Positions 8,969 to 18,314 of a stretch of 64,000 nt of DNA are shown piece after piece. How positions within the stretch are numbered: the stretch's first letter is position 1; each line of letters opens with the position of its first letter. The notes below the pieces were generated by a model that worked only from the letters and a program-made list of their open reading frames with translations, had not been told where the DNA came from and did no database searches. The stretch spans positions 434,001-498,000 of the forward strand of contig OY782760.1 of assembly GCA_963678205.1 (NCBI GenBank), in the 5' to 3' direction. This stretch comes from G963556115 sp963678205. GTDB lineage: Bacteria; Planctomycetota; SZUA-567. Position numbers and translations under genes: made by a program.

Positions 8969-10159
8969 ATGCACACTAAAATACTTGAAAACATGTATTG
9001 GGTTGGTTATGTTGACTGGAGCGTCCGAGATTTTCATAGTTATAATACGACTCGCGGTGCAACATATAATGCTTACTTAATTAAAGATGAAAAGATAGCA
9101 CTTATTGACTCAGTTAAAGCTCCATACACTCAAAATATGCTCAATAATATTTCTGAGCTCACCGAAATTTCTAAAATTGATTATATTATCTGCCATCATG
9201 GAGAACCAGATCACTCAGGAGCTATCCCTGCAGTTGTAAAGCTGTGTCCTAATGTAAAAATTATCTGTTGCGAAAAAGCTGTAGAAAGTTTAAGTGGATA
9301 CTACGATACTACTGACTGGAATTTTCAAATTGTAAAAACAGGCGATACACTCAGTCTAGGTAAGCGCACTCTATCCTTTCTTGAAACAAAAATGGTTCAC
9401 TGGCCAGACTCATTGATGAGTTATATTCCAGAGGATAAATTATTATTCTCAATGGATGGATTTGGACAGCATTACTCATCTTCTGCCAGATTTGATGATG
9501 AAGTCAATATTGAAGAAGTAATAGAAGAAGCAAAAACTTATTATGCAAATATTGTTATGCCATATAGTAAGCAAGTAGAAAACACCCTCAAGGCAGCAAG
9601 TGAACTTGATATTCAGATGATTGTTCCAGCTCACGGTGTAATCTGGCGCAGTAATGTTGAAAGAATTATCAACGCCTATAAAGAATGGGCTGCAAGTAAA
9701 GTTAAACCAAAAGTTGTAATCATATACGATAGTATGTGGGATAGCACAACCAAGATGGCGACAGCTTTCTATGAAGGGATTGCTCAAGAAGGAGTAGAAG
9801 TCAAATTTTTAAGAATCAGAAGTACTGGAAATACCCGCATAGCTGCTGAGTGTCTAGATGCAGCCTGCATTGCTGTTGGTTCATCCACTCTAAATATGAC
9901 CCTTATGCCTGCAGTTGCATCAACGATAACATATTTGATGGGACTTAGACAGGTTGGTAAATTGGGTGTTGCGTTTGGTTCATTTGGCTGGGGTAAAAGT
10001 GGTGCCGCAGTTGTCTCTGAATACTTAAAGAAAATGAAGGTTGAAGAAATAACTGATCCAATTACTTGCCAATGGGTACCTACTAGCAAAGTACTTACAG
10101 AATGCAAAGAATGCGGTAAAAAGCTTGCAGCTAAAGCGTTAGAGCTAGCATCAAGATAA
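8969..10159 (+). CDS. fprA: flavodiiron protein (A-type), oxygen/nitric oxide reductase
   Basis: This 396-residue protein has an N-terminal metallo-beta-lactamase-like diiron domain and a C-terminal flavodoxin domain. The diiron ligands begin with HHGEPDHSG. The FMN domain starts near residue 253 at VVIIYDSMWDSTTKMA. Such proteins reduce O2 to water, or NO to N2O, with electrons from rubredoxin, in the cytoplasm of anaerobes. The rubrerythrin-like gene and the rubredoxin gene follow directly, which supports this role. The ribosome binding site is AGGAGA. Whether O2 or NO is the main substrate cannot be read from the sequence. Confidence 0.92.
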   Translation: MHTKILENMYWVGYVDWSVRDFHSYNTTRGATYNAYLIKDEKIALIDSVKAPYTQNMLNNISELTEISKIDYIICHHGEPDHSGAIPAVVKLCPNVKIICCEKAVESLSGYYDTTDWNFQIVKTGDTLSLGKRTLSFLETKMVHWPDSLMSYIPEDKLLFSMDGFGQHYSSSARFDDEVNIEEVIEEAKTYYANIVMPYSKQVENTLKAASELDIQMIVPAHGVIWRSNVERIINAYKEWAASKVKPKVVIIYDSMWDSTTKMATAFYEGIAQEGVEVKFLRIRSTGNTRIAAECLDAACIAVGSSTLNMTLMPAVASTITYLMGLRQVGKLGVAFGSFGWGKSGAAVVSEYLKKMKVEEITDPITCQWVPTSKVLTECKECGKKLAAKALELASR

Positions 10160-10186
10160 CCTCTTAACCATTAGCTGGAGATTATA

Positions 10187-10684
10187 ATGGGAGTAAAACT
10201 CAATTTAGAAGAACTTATTAAAATTGCAACAAACATAGAGTTGGAAGGTATAAATTTCTATACACAAGCAGCAGAATACACAACAAATCAGGAGGCAAAA
10301 AAATTATTCCTTGAGTTGGCTGAATGGGAAGAAGCACATTATAAGTCTTTCAGTAATTTACTCAATAACAATGATTCTGGAGAATTTGAACAAATTATCG
10401 ACTCCCTAAATGAAGCAGCTCTATATCTACAAGCTGTACTTGGAGGAGACCTTTTCAGTAGCTCCTGTTCTCCTAAAGAGCTAGCAAGCAATAGCCCTGA
10501 AGGTCTCAATAGTATTTTCAGATTTGCAATTGATCGAGAAAAGGACTCTATTATTTTCTATTCTTCAATAGAAAAAATCTATGCAAATAAGGACTTATTA
10601 GAAAAAATAGATATAATAATTGGTGAAGAAATCAGTCATATACGCTTTCTTCATGCAACATGGAAAAAAATTAATAAAAACTAA
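10187..10684 (+). CDS. rubrerythrin-like ferritin-fold diiron protein
   Basis: This 165-residue four-helix protein has the Glu and Glu-x-x-His motifs of the rubrerythrin family (IELEGINFYTQAA, EWEEAHYKSF, DREKDSIIFY, GEEISHIRFL). It lacks the C-terminal rubredoxin domain of classical rubrerythrin. It probably acts as a cytoplasmic peroxidase, with the separate rubredoxin gene downstream as electron donor. A GGAG ribosome binding site sits 8 bases before the ATG. It begins 27 bases after fprA, so an operon is likely. Confidence 0.85.
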   Translation: MGVKLNLEELIKIATNIELEGINFYTQAAEYTTNQEAKKLFLELAEWEEAHYKSFSNLLNNNDSGEFEQIIDSLNEAALYLQAVLGGDLFSSSCSPKELASNSPEGLNSIFRFAIDREKDSIIFYSSIEKIYANKDLLEKIDIIIGEEISHIRFLHATWKKINKN

Positions 10685-10760
10685 TAGTATATTTTCTAAA
10701 GTCGCTTACATAGTGTAAGTAGGTTTTATTATTAATTACTTTTATAAAGGATGGTATATT

Positions 10761-10919
10761 ATGCAAAAATACGTTTGTAGTGTATGCGGTTGGGAGTATG
10801 ATCCCGCAGCTGGTTTGCCTGATGACGGTATTGCTCCAGGTACAGCATTTGCAGATCTTCCAGATGATTTTGTCTGCCCTGTATGCGGTGTAAGTAAAGA
10901 TGAGTTTACAGAAGCTTAA
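10761..10919 (+). CDS. rubredoxin
   Basis: This short gene encodes 52 residues. It has both iron-binding knuckles, CSVCGWEYDPAAG near the start and CPVCGVSKDEF near the end, with the usual spacing for one Fe(Cys)4 centre. It is a one-electron carrier and the expected donor to the flavodiiron and rubrerythrin-like proteins encoded just upstream. The ATG at 10761 is preceded by AAAGGA. A small hairpin at 10705-10719 (CTTACA/TGTAAG) in the 76-base gap may reduce read-through from upstream. A strong terminator follows. Confidence 0.95.
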   Translation: MQKYVCSVCGWEYDPAAGLPDDGIAPGTAFADLPDDFVCPVCGVSKDEFTEA

Positions 10920-10940
10920 AAACTTAATTTTTTAATAAAT

Positions 10941-10980
10941 TAATGGTTCTACTATTGTAGAACCATTATTTTTCTTTTTT
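10941..10980 (+). terminator. Rho-independent terminator after rubredoxin
   Basis: A perfect 12-bp stem TAATGGTTCTAC/GTAGAACCATTA (10941-10952, 10957-10968) has a 4-base loop and a following T-rich tract to 10980. It overlaps the stop codon of the convergent U32-family gene. Confidence 0.88.
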
Positions 10981-12237
10981 AGACCTTCCTCGATGAAACT
11001 CTTTGCTCTTTATCGACCTGAGCATTGCACCAACAGGAGGCTGCATACCCTCAAACTCAATGGAAGCATATTCTGCTGGCCTCGCGCATTCCCAAGTAGC
11101 TCCTGTTAATGATTTTATTTCTTTCACAACAATTTTACCATTTTGCCAACCAGGAGCAATCCATTCAAGCGTATCATCAGGCCTAAACGGATTCTTTACA
11201 AATATTTTATATCCTTCCTCTACAATACCTGCAAGTTCTCTAGTCATAGAATAAATATTTTCAGCTTGAAGTTTCGCAGGATCACTCGCTGAATACCCAA
11301 ATGCAAAGCCAGTATAATAGGGCCTATGGCTGACGGCATCAAGCTCCTCAAGCCATTTCTTTTGAAACATAAAATTTTCAGGGTCTTTTTTATACTCATC
11401 AAGCGCATCACGATATACCCTTGCAACCACCGCGACATAATACTCACTCTTCATTCTTCCTTCAACTTTTATAGAAGCAACTCCACTCTTGACAAGCTCT
11501 GGTATATGCTCTATCAAACAAAGATCCTTACTACCTAGCATAACTGTCTCTCTTCCAGTTTCAAAGATAGGTATACTTTCATTAGGTCGCAATTCTTCAA
11601 CAAGTTGATACTCCCAGCGGCAAGCATGCTTACATTGTCCTCTTGAACCGCTCTTACCTGTCATAAACGCAGATAAGAGACACCTTCCAGACACGGCTAC
11701 ACACATAGCTCCATGTGCAAACACTTCCACCTCAATACCCGCCTCCTGCCCAATTTTTCGCGCGTCTTCCAGTGTTGCTTCACGAGCTAAGATAACCCTG
11801 CTTGCACCAGCATCTTTCCAAAATAGAGCACTTTGAGCATTTGCAACTCCCATCTGAGTAGAAATATGAATTGCGAGATCAGGCCTTTCATTCCTTGCTA
11901 GTCTAAAGACTCCTACATCGCCAACAATGAGCGCATCAATATTGACGTCCTTTATTGCGTGTAACCACCTTTTTATTTCGTCAAGATCTGAATTATAAGC
12001 CATAATATTTAAGGCTGCATATATTCTCTTACCTCGCGCATGCACATACTCCACAGCCTCTTTAAACTGTTCTACAGTAAAGGCTGCACCATCTGGGCGC
12101 ATAGAAAAACCTGCAACACCTGCATACACAGCATCTGCACCATAGTCAATTGCCGCTTTCAATTTTGATATTGTTCCCGCAGGCAAGAGTAATTCTGGGA
12201 TATTATTTTTTACCACTCTGTTTCTTTCTATTATCAA
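10966..12237 (-). CDS. peptidase U32-family protein, YegQ/TrhP-like tRNA hydroxylation factor
   Basis: This 423-residue protein has the U32 signature VFAHGAMCVAVSGRCLLS, further conserved Cys (GQCKHACRWEY) that typically bind an Fe-S cluster, and a C-terminal beta domain with PPVGAML. U32 proteins of this length resemble TrhP, which acts with prephenate to hydroxylate wobble uridine in tRNA. The RlhA and UbiU/UbiV branches are alternatives. The start is uncertain: a TTG at 12237 gives the longest frame, and a GTG at 12216 follows an AGAAAG. Either overlaps the end of the response regulator gene, so translation is probably coupled. The convergent terminator overlaps its stop codon. Confidence 0.82.
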   Translation of the reverse strand: MIIERNRVVKNNIPELLLPAGTISKLKAAIDYGADAVYAGVAGFSMRPDGAAFTVEQFKEAVEYVHARGKRIYAALNIMAYNSDLDEIKRWLHAIKDVNIDALIVGDVGVFRLARNERPDLAIHISTQMGVANAQSALFWKDAGASRVILAREATLEDARKIGQEAGIEVEVFAHGAMCVAVSGRCLLSAFMTGKSGSRGQCKHACRWEYQLVEELRPNESIPIFETGRETVMLGSKDLCLIEHIPELVKSGVASIKVEGRMKSEYYVAVVARVYRDALDEYKKDPENFMFQKKWLEELDAVSHRPYYTGFAFGYSASDPAKLQAENIYSMTRELAGIVEEGYKIFVKNPFRPDDTLEWIAPGWQNGKIVVKEIKSLTGATWECARPAEYASIEFEGMQPPVGAMLRSIKSKEFHRGRSKKEK

Positions 12238-12616
12238 ATTTTTTCTGTGCTAATTCTTTACAAACTTTAATAAATAACTCTCTGTCTTCTACAGGTTTAG
12301 CAAAAAAAGCAGAAGCACCACTAGCATAAGCCTTTGAGGAGTTAACATCTGAAAATCCTGTAATTATAATAACTTCTGCATCATAGTCATGTTCCATAAT
12401 CCTCTGCATAGCTCTAACGCCATCCATGCCAGGCATATTTTCATCCATAATTACTAAATCAGGATTAAGCATTTTGTATTTCTCAATCGCATCAAATCCC
12501 GAATCAGCAAGTCCTTTTACAATAAAGCCATTACCAGCAAACAATTGATATAAATATTGCTGAATAAATGGAGAGTCATCAACAATCAATACTGAATAAG
12601 CAATGTCATCATCCAT
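12203..12616 (-). CDS. receiver-only response regulator (CheY-like)
   Basis: This 137-residue protein is a single receiver domain. The acidic pair is in IVDDSPF, the phosphoacceptor is D58 in LVIMDENMPGMDG, and the conserved Lys is K107 in FFAKPV. A short basic tail (KKFDNRKKQSGKK) follows, with no output domain. The start is fixed by a GGAGGT sequence five bases before the ATG. The 3' end overlaps the U32-family gene by 14-35 bases. The sensor kinase at 13021-15297 lies upstream on the same strand, beyond the tRNA, and is a possible partner. Confidence 0.9.
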   Translation of the reverse strand: MDDDIAYSVLIVDDSPFIQQYLYQLFAGNGFIVKGLADSGFDAIEKYKMLNPDLVIMDENMPGMDGVRAMQRIMEHDYDAEVIIITGFSDVNSSKAYASGASAFFAKPVEDRELFIKVCKELAQKKFDNRKKQSGKK

Positions 12617-12898
12617 ATTAGACCTCCATTAGCAATACCTTTGATGTATCATATTATCAATAACTTATTTTCTACTTTAATAGCAAAGCACTCATATAAT
12701 CATACAATTTATCAATAATTGTTCAACTAGAATAGTTAGTTTTACTCTTGATCTCTATTTTAATCAGTATATCACAGTAAACATTAATCTTATAACAATA
12801 AAAATTATAAATATCTATTATTTTCAAAAAACATCTTGATTTAATTTCAATTTTAACTACATTATTATCTCACAAGTTAAGTGAAATAAAATAACTAT

Positions 12899-12976
12899 CG
12901 GGGAGTGGCGCAGCTTGGCTAGCGCGGCTGCTTTGGGAGCAGCAGGCCGCAGGTTCAAATCCTGTCTCCCCGACCA
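12899..12976 (+). tRNA. tRNA-Pro (TGG anticodon)
   Basis: A complete cloverleaf: acceptor stem CGGGGAG/CTCCCCG, anticodon stem GCTGC/GCAGC around the loop TTTGGGA (anticodon TGG), T-arm with GGTTCAAATCC, discriminator A73, and CCA encoded at 12974-12976. Confidence 0.96.
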
Positions 12977-13020
12977 TTTTTAAAAGCACAAATATAGGTT
13001 TTTTTATTTTAACTTGATAC

Positions 13021-15264
13021 TCATACCTCTTTACATGGTAATAATATTGTAACAGTTGTTCCAATTCCTACAATGCTATCAACATAGATTGAGCCTCCAT
13101 GATGTTCAATGGCACCAAGTGCAGCAGGCAAACCAAGACCACTCCCAGATCCAATACCTCTAGTTGAAAAAAAAGGCTCAAAAATTTTATCCAAATTTTC
13201 CTTGGCTATTCCTACACCAGTATCTTTAAATTCAATTTTCAAATAAAACCCCACTTTGATCATATTATTATACTTAATTATATCTTTTTTTGATAACTCA
13301 ATATTACTCAATTTTATTAAAATTACCCCACCACCTATCATAGATTGGCAAGCATTCATCCCAATATTTATAAAAGAACTGAATAGCTGCGCTTTATCTC
13401 CATTAATTTTAATATGACTTGCATTATTAATTTCTTCAAATTTAATATTTGATGACATTTTATTTTTTAGTAATAATATAACTTCATTTAAAAGTCCAAG
13501 TATATTAATTTCGTAAAATGGCATAAAATTTTTTTGCCCAAAGGATAATAATTTTTGAGAAAGATCCGCCGCATACTCTGCTGCCTGCATAATCATATCC
13601 AGCATTCTTTCATGCTCGGTTCCACTTAGTTTTTTTTGCAGCAATTCTGTTGCCCCAATAATCACTGAAAGTTTATTATTAAAATCATGAGCAACTCCTC
13701 CAGCTAATTGCCCTACAACGCGCATTTTTTCTGCATACAAAATATTATCTTGCATCTTTAAGCGCTCTTGTTCATCCTTCTTAATTTGTGTAATATCCTT
13801 ACTAACACACGCGAATTGTCCAAGTTTTGGTGAAAACGCATATACTTCAAAATACTTATCTAATTCACTGGAATAATTTTCAAATTTTATAGAACTTTGA
13901 GATAAAGCAACTAGTCCATATTTCTCTATCCAAAATTTTTCTAATTTAGGTAACAACTCCAGAACTGTTTTACCAATTACATCCTCTTTTTTAAGTCCTA
14001 TCTGTTCTTCCCATGCCGGATTAACAAGTAGAAAACGGTAATTAATAGGATTTGATTCTTCATCACAAATAATTTCATGTAAAGCATAGCCATCAATTTG
14101 TGACATAAACAGCCTTTTAAAATTTGCTTCACTTTCACTCAACTTATTTGATGTTTTTTCTAATCGCCTCACTATTACTGATGCAAATGCATAAAATAAG
14201 AAAACAATAAAAACAAATGATATAACACAGCCTATAGCAAGCACAAATTTAAATCTATCAACTCTATTAGAGATTTTCTCCTGCTCCTTGTTATTATAGA
14301 TCACATCATTTTCAACATTAATTGCAACTAGAAGAACACCAACAGCCTTACCACTGAAGTCAACTATTTTTATCCCAGTAAAATAATTATCCCCAAGTAA
14401 ACTATGAGTAATATTATTGGCAATATTGTCCAGTAAATCTGATGTTACATTCTTGCTAAATAATTTATTCTTAGTAGAGCTAACTCTTATATATTTATCA
14501 TCAATTATTGAATATAACTCTTTATCATTTAATCTTTCTACAAACTTTTTATATGAATAAACTGCATAATTTACATCTGATCCTGAAGCAAGATTTTTTA
14601 TTACTTTTGATAACGGACAAAGAAACTCAACAGAACCTTGATATTCTCCTTGAGCATTATTAATAGGGCACACACCTCTAACAACCAGTCCTTCTTTTCC
14701 TATTTCTATGCCAGAAACAAAATCTTTTGTCTCTATTACTTTTTTAATTGTATTCCTAAATTCAGAGATATTATCGGTTATATCAACCTTCTCTCCATTG
14801 ACTATAGCCTGCCAGTTATCGAGCCAGACTCTTGCAAGACTTCTTATGTTTTTTGTATGAAAATGTAATCTGAATTTTTCAAACTTACTAAAAGCAGCTA
14901 TACCATCCAGATTATCTTTAAAATAATTCTTTAATATTGCTCTAGCTTTTTTTGTACTTTCATCATATGGATCAAAAAGGTCACCTTGATTTGCAATATT
15001 ATAAGCATTAAGTACAGTTTTATCTTTTGTATAAAATGCAGCTTGGTTCAAAGCAATATCTTCATATATTTGGACTAATTTATGATATCTGTCAATAATT
15101 TCTTTACCTTTAACCTGCCACTTTAAAGTCATTTCACTATTAATTCTTAATCTATCATTTTCTATTATTGACAAGAAATTTGCGTATACAAAATAATAAC
15201 CCAATATGAAGGTTACTAACAAAATACTAGAAACAATAAGTATAATTTTATATTTAACACTCAT
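13021..15264 (-). CDS. membrane sensor histidine kinase with Cache-like and PAS domains
   Basis: From the ATG at 15264 the protein has 747 residues. The longer frame from 15297 adds eleven residues ahead of MSVKYK and looks less natural. A first transmembrane helix (about residues 5-28) and a second near residue 345 flank a large extracytoplasmic Cache-like domain. A PAS domain follows at about 380-490. Then come a HisKA H-box, GGVAHDFNN, with phosphoacceptor about H526, and an ATPase domain with DTGVGI and GSGLGLPAA. No receiver domain is fused. The stand-alone regulator at 12203-12616 could accept the phosphate. It is convergent with tRNA-Pro. Confidence 0.85.
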   Translation of the reverse strand: MSVKYKIILIVSSILLVTFILGYYFVYANFLSIIENDRLRINSEMTLKWQVKGKEIIDRYHKLVQIYEDIALNQAAFYTKDKTVLNAYNIANQGDLFDPYDESTKKARAILKNYFKDNLDGIAAFSKFEKFRLHFHTKNIRSLARVWLDNWQAIVNGEKVDITDNISEFRNTIKKVIETKDFVSGIEIGKEGLVVRGVCPINNAQGEYQGSVEFLCPLSKVIKNLASGSDVNYAVYSYKKFVERLNDKELYSIIDDKYIRVSSTKNKLFSKNVTSDLLDNIANNITHSLLGDNYFTGIKIVDFSGKAVGVLLVAINVENDVIYNNKEQEKISNRVDRFKFVLAIGCVISFVFIVFLFYAFASVIVRRLEKTSNKLSESEANFKRLFMSQIDGYALHEIICDEESNPINYRFLLVNPAWEEQIGLKKEDVIGKTVLELLPKLEKFWIEKYGLVALSQSSIKFENYSSELDKYFEVYAFSPKLGQFACVSKDITQIKKDEQERLKMQDNILYAEKMRVVGQLAGGVAHDFNNKLSVIIGATELLQKKLSGTEHERMLDMIMQAAEYAADLSQKLLSFGQKNFMPFYEINILGLLNEVILLLKNKMSSNIKFEEINNASHIKINGDKAQLFSSFINIGMNACQSMIGGGVILIKLSNIELSKKDIIKYNNMIKVGFYLKIEFKDTGVGIAKENLDKIFEPFFSTRGIGSGSGLGLPAALGAIEHHGGSIYVDSIVGIGTTVTILLPCKEV

Positions 15265-15401
15265 ATAATCAGCTCTACTTATTTTAATATATAACACAGT
15301 AAAATATATAGAAATCTTCTGCTAAATAACACACAAATGTATCGTAACACCATCTGTTATTTCTTTCAAGTAATTATTCAGTGTTAAACTTTAAAATAAT
15401 A

Positions 15402-15427
15402 CCCTCTATAGCATTATCTATAAAGGG
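15402..15427 (-). terminator. weak hairpin downstream of tex
   Basis: CCCTcTATAG/CTATAaAGGG (15402-15411, 15418-15427) forms a 9-bp stem with one mismatch just beyond the tex stop codon. The downstream T-tract is poor, so this is a tentative call. Confidence 0.35.
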
Positions 15428-15443
15428 CAATAGCAAAGTATAA

Positions 15444-17597
15444 TTATAGTTTCATTGATAGCGAAATCCTTTTTCTAGTATAATCAACCTTCATGATTCG
15501 AACCCTGACATGTTGTTGGACTTTTACGATATCATTTGGGTCTTCTACATACTTATCAGCCAACTGACTAATATGAATCAACCCATCCTGATGAACGCCC
15601 ACATCTATAAAAGCACCAAAATTAGTAACATTCGTTACTATACCAGGAAGAATCATACCTTCTTTAAGATCCGTCAGAGTATTAACGCTATTGCTAAATG
15701 AAAACGGCACAAATTTATCGCGAGGGTCACGTCCAGGCTTTGCGAGTTCCTCCATGATATCTTTTAATGTTGGAAGACCTACAACATCAGTAATATAATT
15801 TTCAAGCTCAATATTATTTCTTAGTTCACTAGTTAAAAGCAAATCTTTAACCGAACAAGCTTTATCATTGGCCATCTGCTCTACAACTTTGTACGACTCA
15901 GGATGCACAGCACTTTTATCTAGTGGGTTTTCACTCTCACTTACTCGAATAAACCCTGCAGCCTGTTCATATGCTTTTACTCCTAATCTTGGAACTTTCA
16001 AAAGTTCTTTTCTAGAGCTGAATTTTCCATTTATTTTTCTGTACTCTACAATATTTGTCGCCAACTTGCTCCCTAAACCAGAAACATAAGTAAGTAACTC
16101 TTTACTCGCTGTATTTAATTCTACCCCTACAGCATTCACGCAACTCATAACTACTGAATCAAGCCCATCTTTAAGTAATCCCTGATCAACATCATGTTGA
16201 TACTGCCCAACTCCAATTGATTTTGGATCTATCTTTACAAGCTCTGCTAGTGGATCCATAAGCCTTCGTCCTATAGAAACAGCTCCACGAACAGTAATGT
16301 CATAGTCAGGAAATTCCTCGCGAGCAACTCCCGAAGCAGAATAAATTGAAGCTCCACTTTCATTAACCAAAACTATATCTATTCCAGCAACCTTGAGCCC
16401 CCGCACAAATTCTTCAGTCTCTCTACCATATGTACCATTACCAATAGCAATTGCCTGAGAAGAATATTTACCAATAAATGATCTAATAACACTCTCCGCT
16501 TCATCAGCTTTTCTATCCGGATAAATTACAGTATTATCAAGAAGGTCGCCCCTTTCATTTAGAGCCACAACCTTACACCCAGTTCTTATTCCAGGATCAA
16601 TCGCTAGAATATTCTTACCCCCGAGAGGTGCAGCCATCAATAACTCTCGTAAATTTTGAGCAAAGACCCTCACTGCTTCATTATCAGCACGCAATTTTAA
16701 TTCTGCACAAAGTTCATTCTCAAGTGAAGGTGCAATAAGGCGCGAGTAAGAATCGACAAGCGCATTTACAAGGTATTCTTTATATGAACAAGACTTTTTA
16801 AGATACTTCTCAACCAGTAATCTCTCAGCTATTTTCTGATCAGGACGTATTTTAATGCGCAGTATTCCCTCATTTTCACCTCTAAATATCGCAAGAACTC
16901 TATGAGAAGGTATGTTTGATGCTTTTTCACTCCAATCAAAATAGTCTTTAAATTTATCTCCTTTTTCTTTATTCTTTTTAATTAGGCTTGATGACAGAAT
17001 TGCATATTTCAAAAACAAATCTCGTAACTGTTTTCGTGTATCTATATCCTCACTAATAATCTCTGCAATAATATCCGATGCCCCCTCAAGAGCCTCATGA
17101 ATATTGAAGACCCCTTTTTCTTCAGAAACATATTCAGAAGCGGCAGCGTTAAGTTCTACATCCCTTTCCTGAGTAAATACCAATTCTGCTAAAGAAGCGA
17201 GCCCTTTCTCTTTTGCAATTATTGCTCTAGTGCGACGTTTAGGCTTAAAAGGCAGAAAAATATCTTCAAGTTCACTTAGAGTCAGAGAATTTTCAATTGA
17301 ACCCCGAAGCTCTTCGGTAAGTAATCCTCTATCTACCAATGATTTTAAGATATACAACCGACGTTTAGATAATTCCTCAAAATCAACAAAACGCTTTCTA
17401 GCTTGTTCAATTGCTACTTCATCTAGCCCACCTGTTGCTTCCTTTCTATATCTTGCAATAAATGGGACCGTTGCATCATCACTGAATAATTTATAAAGAG
17501 CTTCTACTTGCCAGTTTTTAGCACCAAGCTCATTTGCAATTATTGAAACCACTCTTTTATCAACAATATCCTGTTTATTCAATATCTTCCCTTTCAC
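15444..17597 (-). CDS. tex: Tex-family S1 RNA-binding transcription accessory protein
   Basis: This 717-residue protein has the full Tex layout: a helical N-terminal region, a YqgF/RNase H-like domain (about residues 330-460, ILAIDPGIRTGCKV), helix-hairpin-helix segments (about 490-570, LLTYVSGLGSKLA and LLKVPRLGVKAYEQA), and a C-terminal S1 domain (about 645-715, GMILPGIVTNVTNFGAFIDVG). Tex proteins bind nucleic acid and affect transcription and RNA turnover. It begins 7 bases after the lipoprotein gene and is the last gene of the recG operon. Confidence 0.95.
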   Translation of the reverse strand: MKGKILNKQDIVDKRVVSIIANELGAKNWQVEALYKLFSDDATVPFIARYRKEATGGLDEVAIEQARKRFVDFEELSKRRLYILKSLVDRGLLTEELRGSIENSLTLSELEDIFLPFKPKRRTRAIIAKEKGLASLAELVFTQERDVELNAAASEYVSEEKGVFNIHEALEGASDIIAEIISEDIDTRKQLRDLFLKYAILSSSLIKKNKEKGDKFKDYFDWSEKASNIPSHRVLAIFRGENEGILRIKIRPDQKIAERLLVEKYLKKSCSYKEYLVNALVDSYSRLIAPSLENELCAELKLRADNEAVRVFAQNLRELLMAAPLGGKNILAIDPGIRTGCKVVALNERGDLLDNTVIYPDRKADEAESVIRSFIGKYSSQAIAIGNGTYGRETEEFVRGLKVAGIDIVLVNESGASIYSASGVAREEFPDYDITVRGAVSIGRRLMDPLAELVKIDPKSIGVGQYQHDVDQGLLKDGLDSVVMSCVNAVGVELNTASKELLTYVSGLGSKLATNIVEYRKINGKFSSRKELLKVPRLGVKAYEQAAGFIRVSESENPLDKSAVHPESYKVVEQMANDKACSVKDLLLTSELRNNIELENYITDVVGLPTLKDIMEELAKPGRDPRDKFVPFSFSNSVNTLTDLKEGMILPGIVTNVTNFGAFIDVGVHQDGLIHISQLADKYVEDPNDIVKVQQHVRVRIMKVDYTRKRISLSMKL

Positions 17598-17604
17598 TGA
17601 AAAC

Positions 17605-18312
17605 CTACTTACCGTTTATCAACCCTCTAGCTGCAAAAGTTGCTTCCTGATCAACAGTAATGATACTATTGCGAACCTCTACGAAGCCATTGTTTTTTAT
17701 GGCAGGGCTATACTTAAGTATTTTATTATTAATATATTCTGCAATATTCTTAAAGGAATTTGGCCAGGAATTACTTAAGTAAGTTCTGCGAATTTTTTCT
17801 GCTGATTTTATTGTAAACCCACCTTGAATGCCGCCACTATTTTCAGGATCTACCGAGCTGGCAGGCATTTTTCCAGCATTATTCTTAATTAAAACATTTC
17901 TCAACATATTAACTTTTGTATTTGAAATTTTAAATTTCCTCTGATAATACCGATACGAATCAGGATCTTTATATGCAGCAATCACCTCCCCATCACTTCT
18001 TATCGCAACAACATTGTAGACCAGATACTCTGTTGAACCAAGAGTAACATATACTATAAAGTTACTTTTAGCATTTAATTTAATTTCCAATTCTTCTGAC
18101 TCTTTTCTATACCCTTTACCAAAGAAAGGCACCTCAAAAGAATCTTCCCACGGAAGTCGCATAGTCATCCAAGTATAACTACCTTTATACTCTTTGTTAT
18201 TATACGTATTAACATTGCTAATTATCTCATCTCTACCACACCCACAAAGCATTAATAGACCACTTAATATAATTATATTACACCATAAACATATACTTTT
18301 AACTTTTAACAT
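17605..18312 (-). CDS. predicted lipoprotein of unknown function
   Basis: This 235-residue protein has an N-terminal hydrophobic segment ending in LMLCGCG, a plausible lipobox with C25 as the lipidated residue. The mature part shows no family I recognise; it contains GKGYRKESEELEIK and PENSGGIQGGF. It lies 2 bases after recG and 7 bases before tex, so it is translated from the same message. A role in DNA or RNA work is not implied: it should be envelope-bound. Confidence 0.7.
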   Translation of the reverse strand: MLKVKSICLWCNIIILSGLLMLCGCGRDEIISNVNTYNNKEYKGSYTWMTMRLPWEDSFEVPFFGKGYRKESEELEIKLNAKSNFIVYVTLGSTEYLVYNVVAIRSDGEVIAAYKDPDSYRYYQRKFKISNTKVNMLRNVLIKNNAGKMPASSVDPENSGGIQGGFTIKSAEKIRRTYLSNSWPNSFKNIAEYINNKILKYSPAIKNNGFVEVRNSIITVDQEATFAARGLINGK

Positions 18313-18314
18313 AG

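Noticed and set aside
12870..13064. Minus-strand open frame of 64 codons containing GETGFEPAA
   Set aside because: It is the antisense of tRNA-Pro; this peptide motif is a well-known artefact of translating tRNA genes on the opposite strand.
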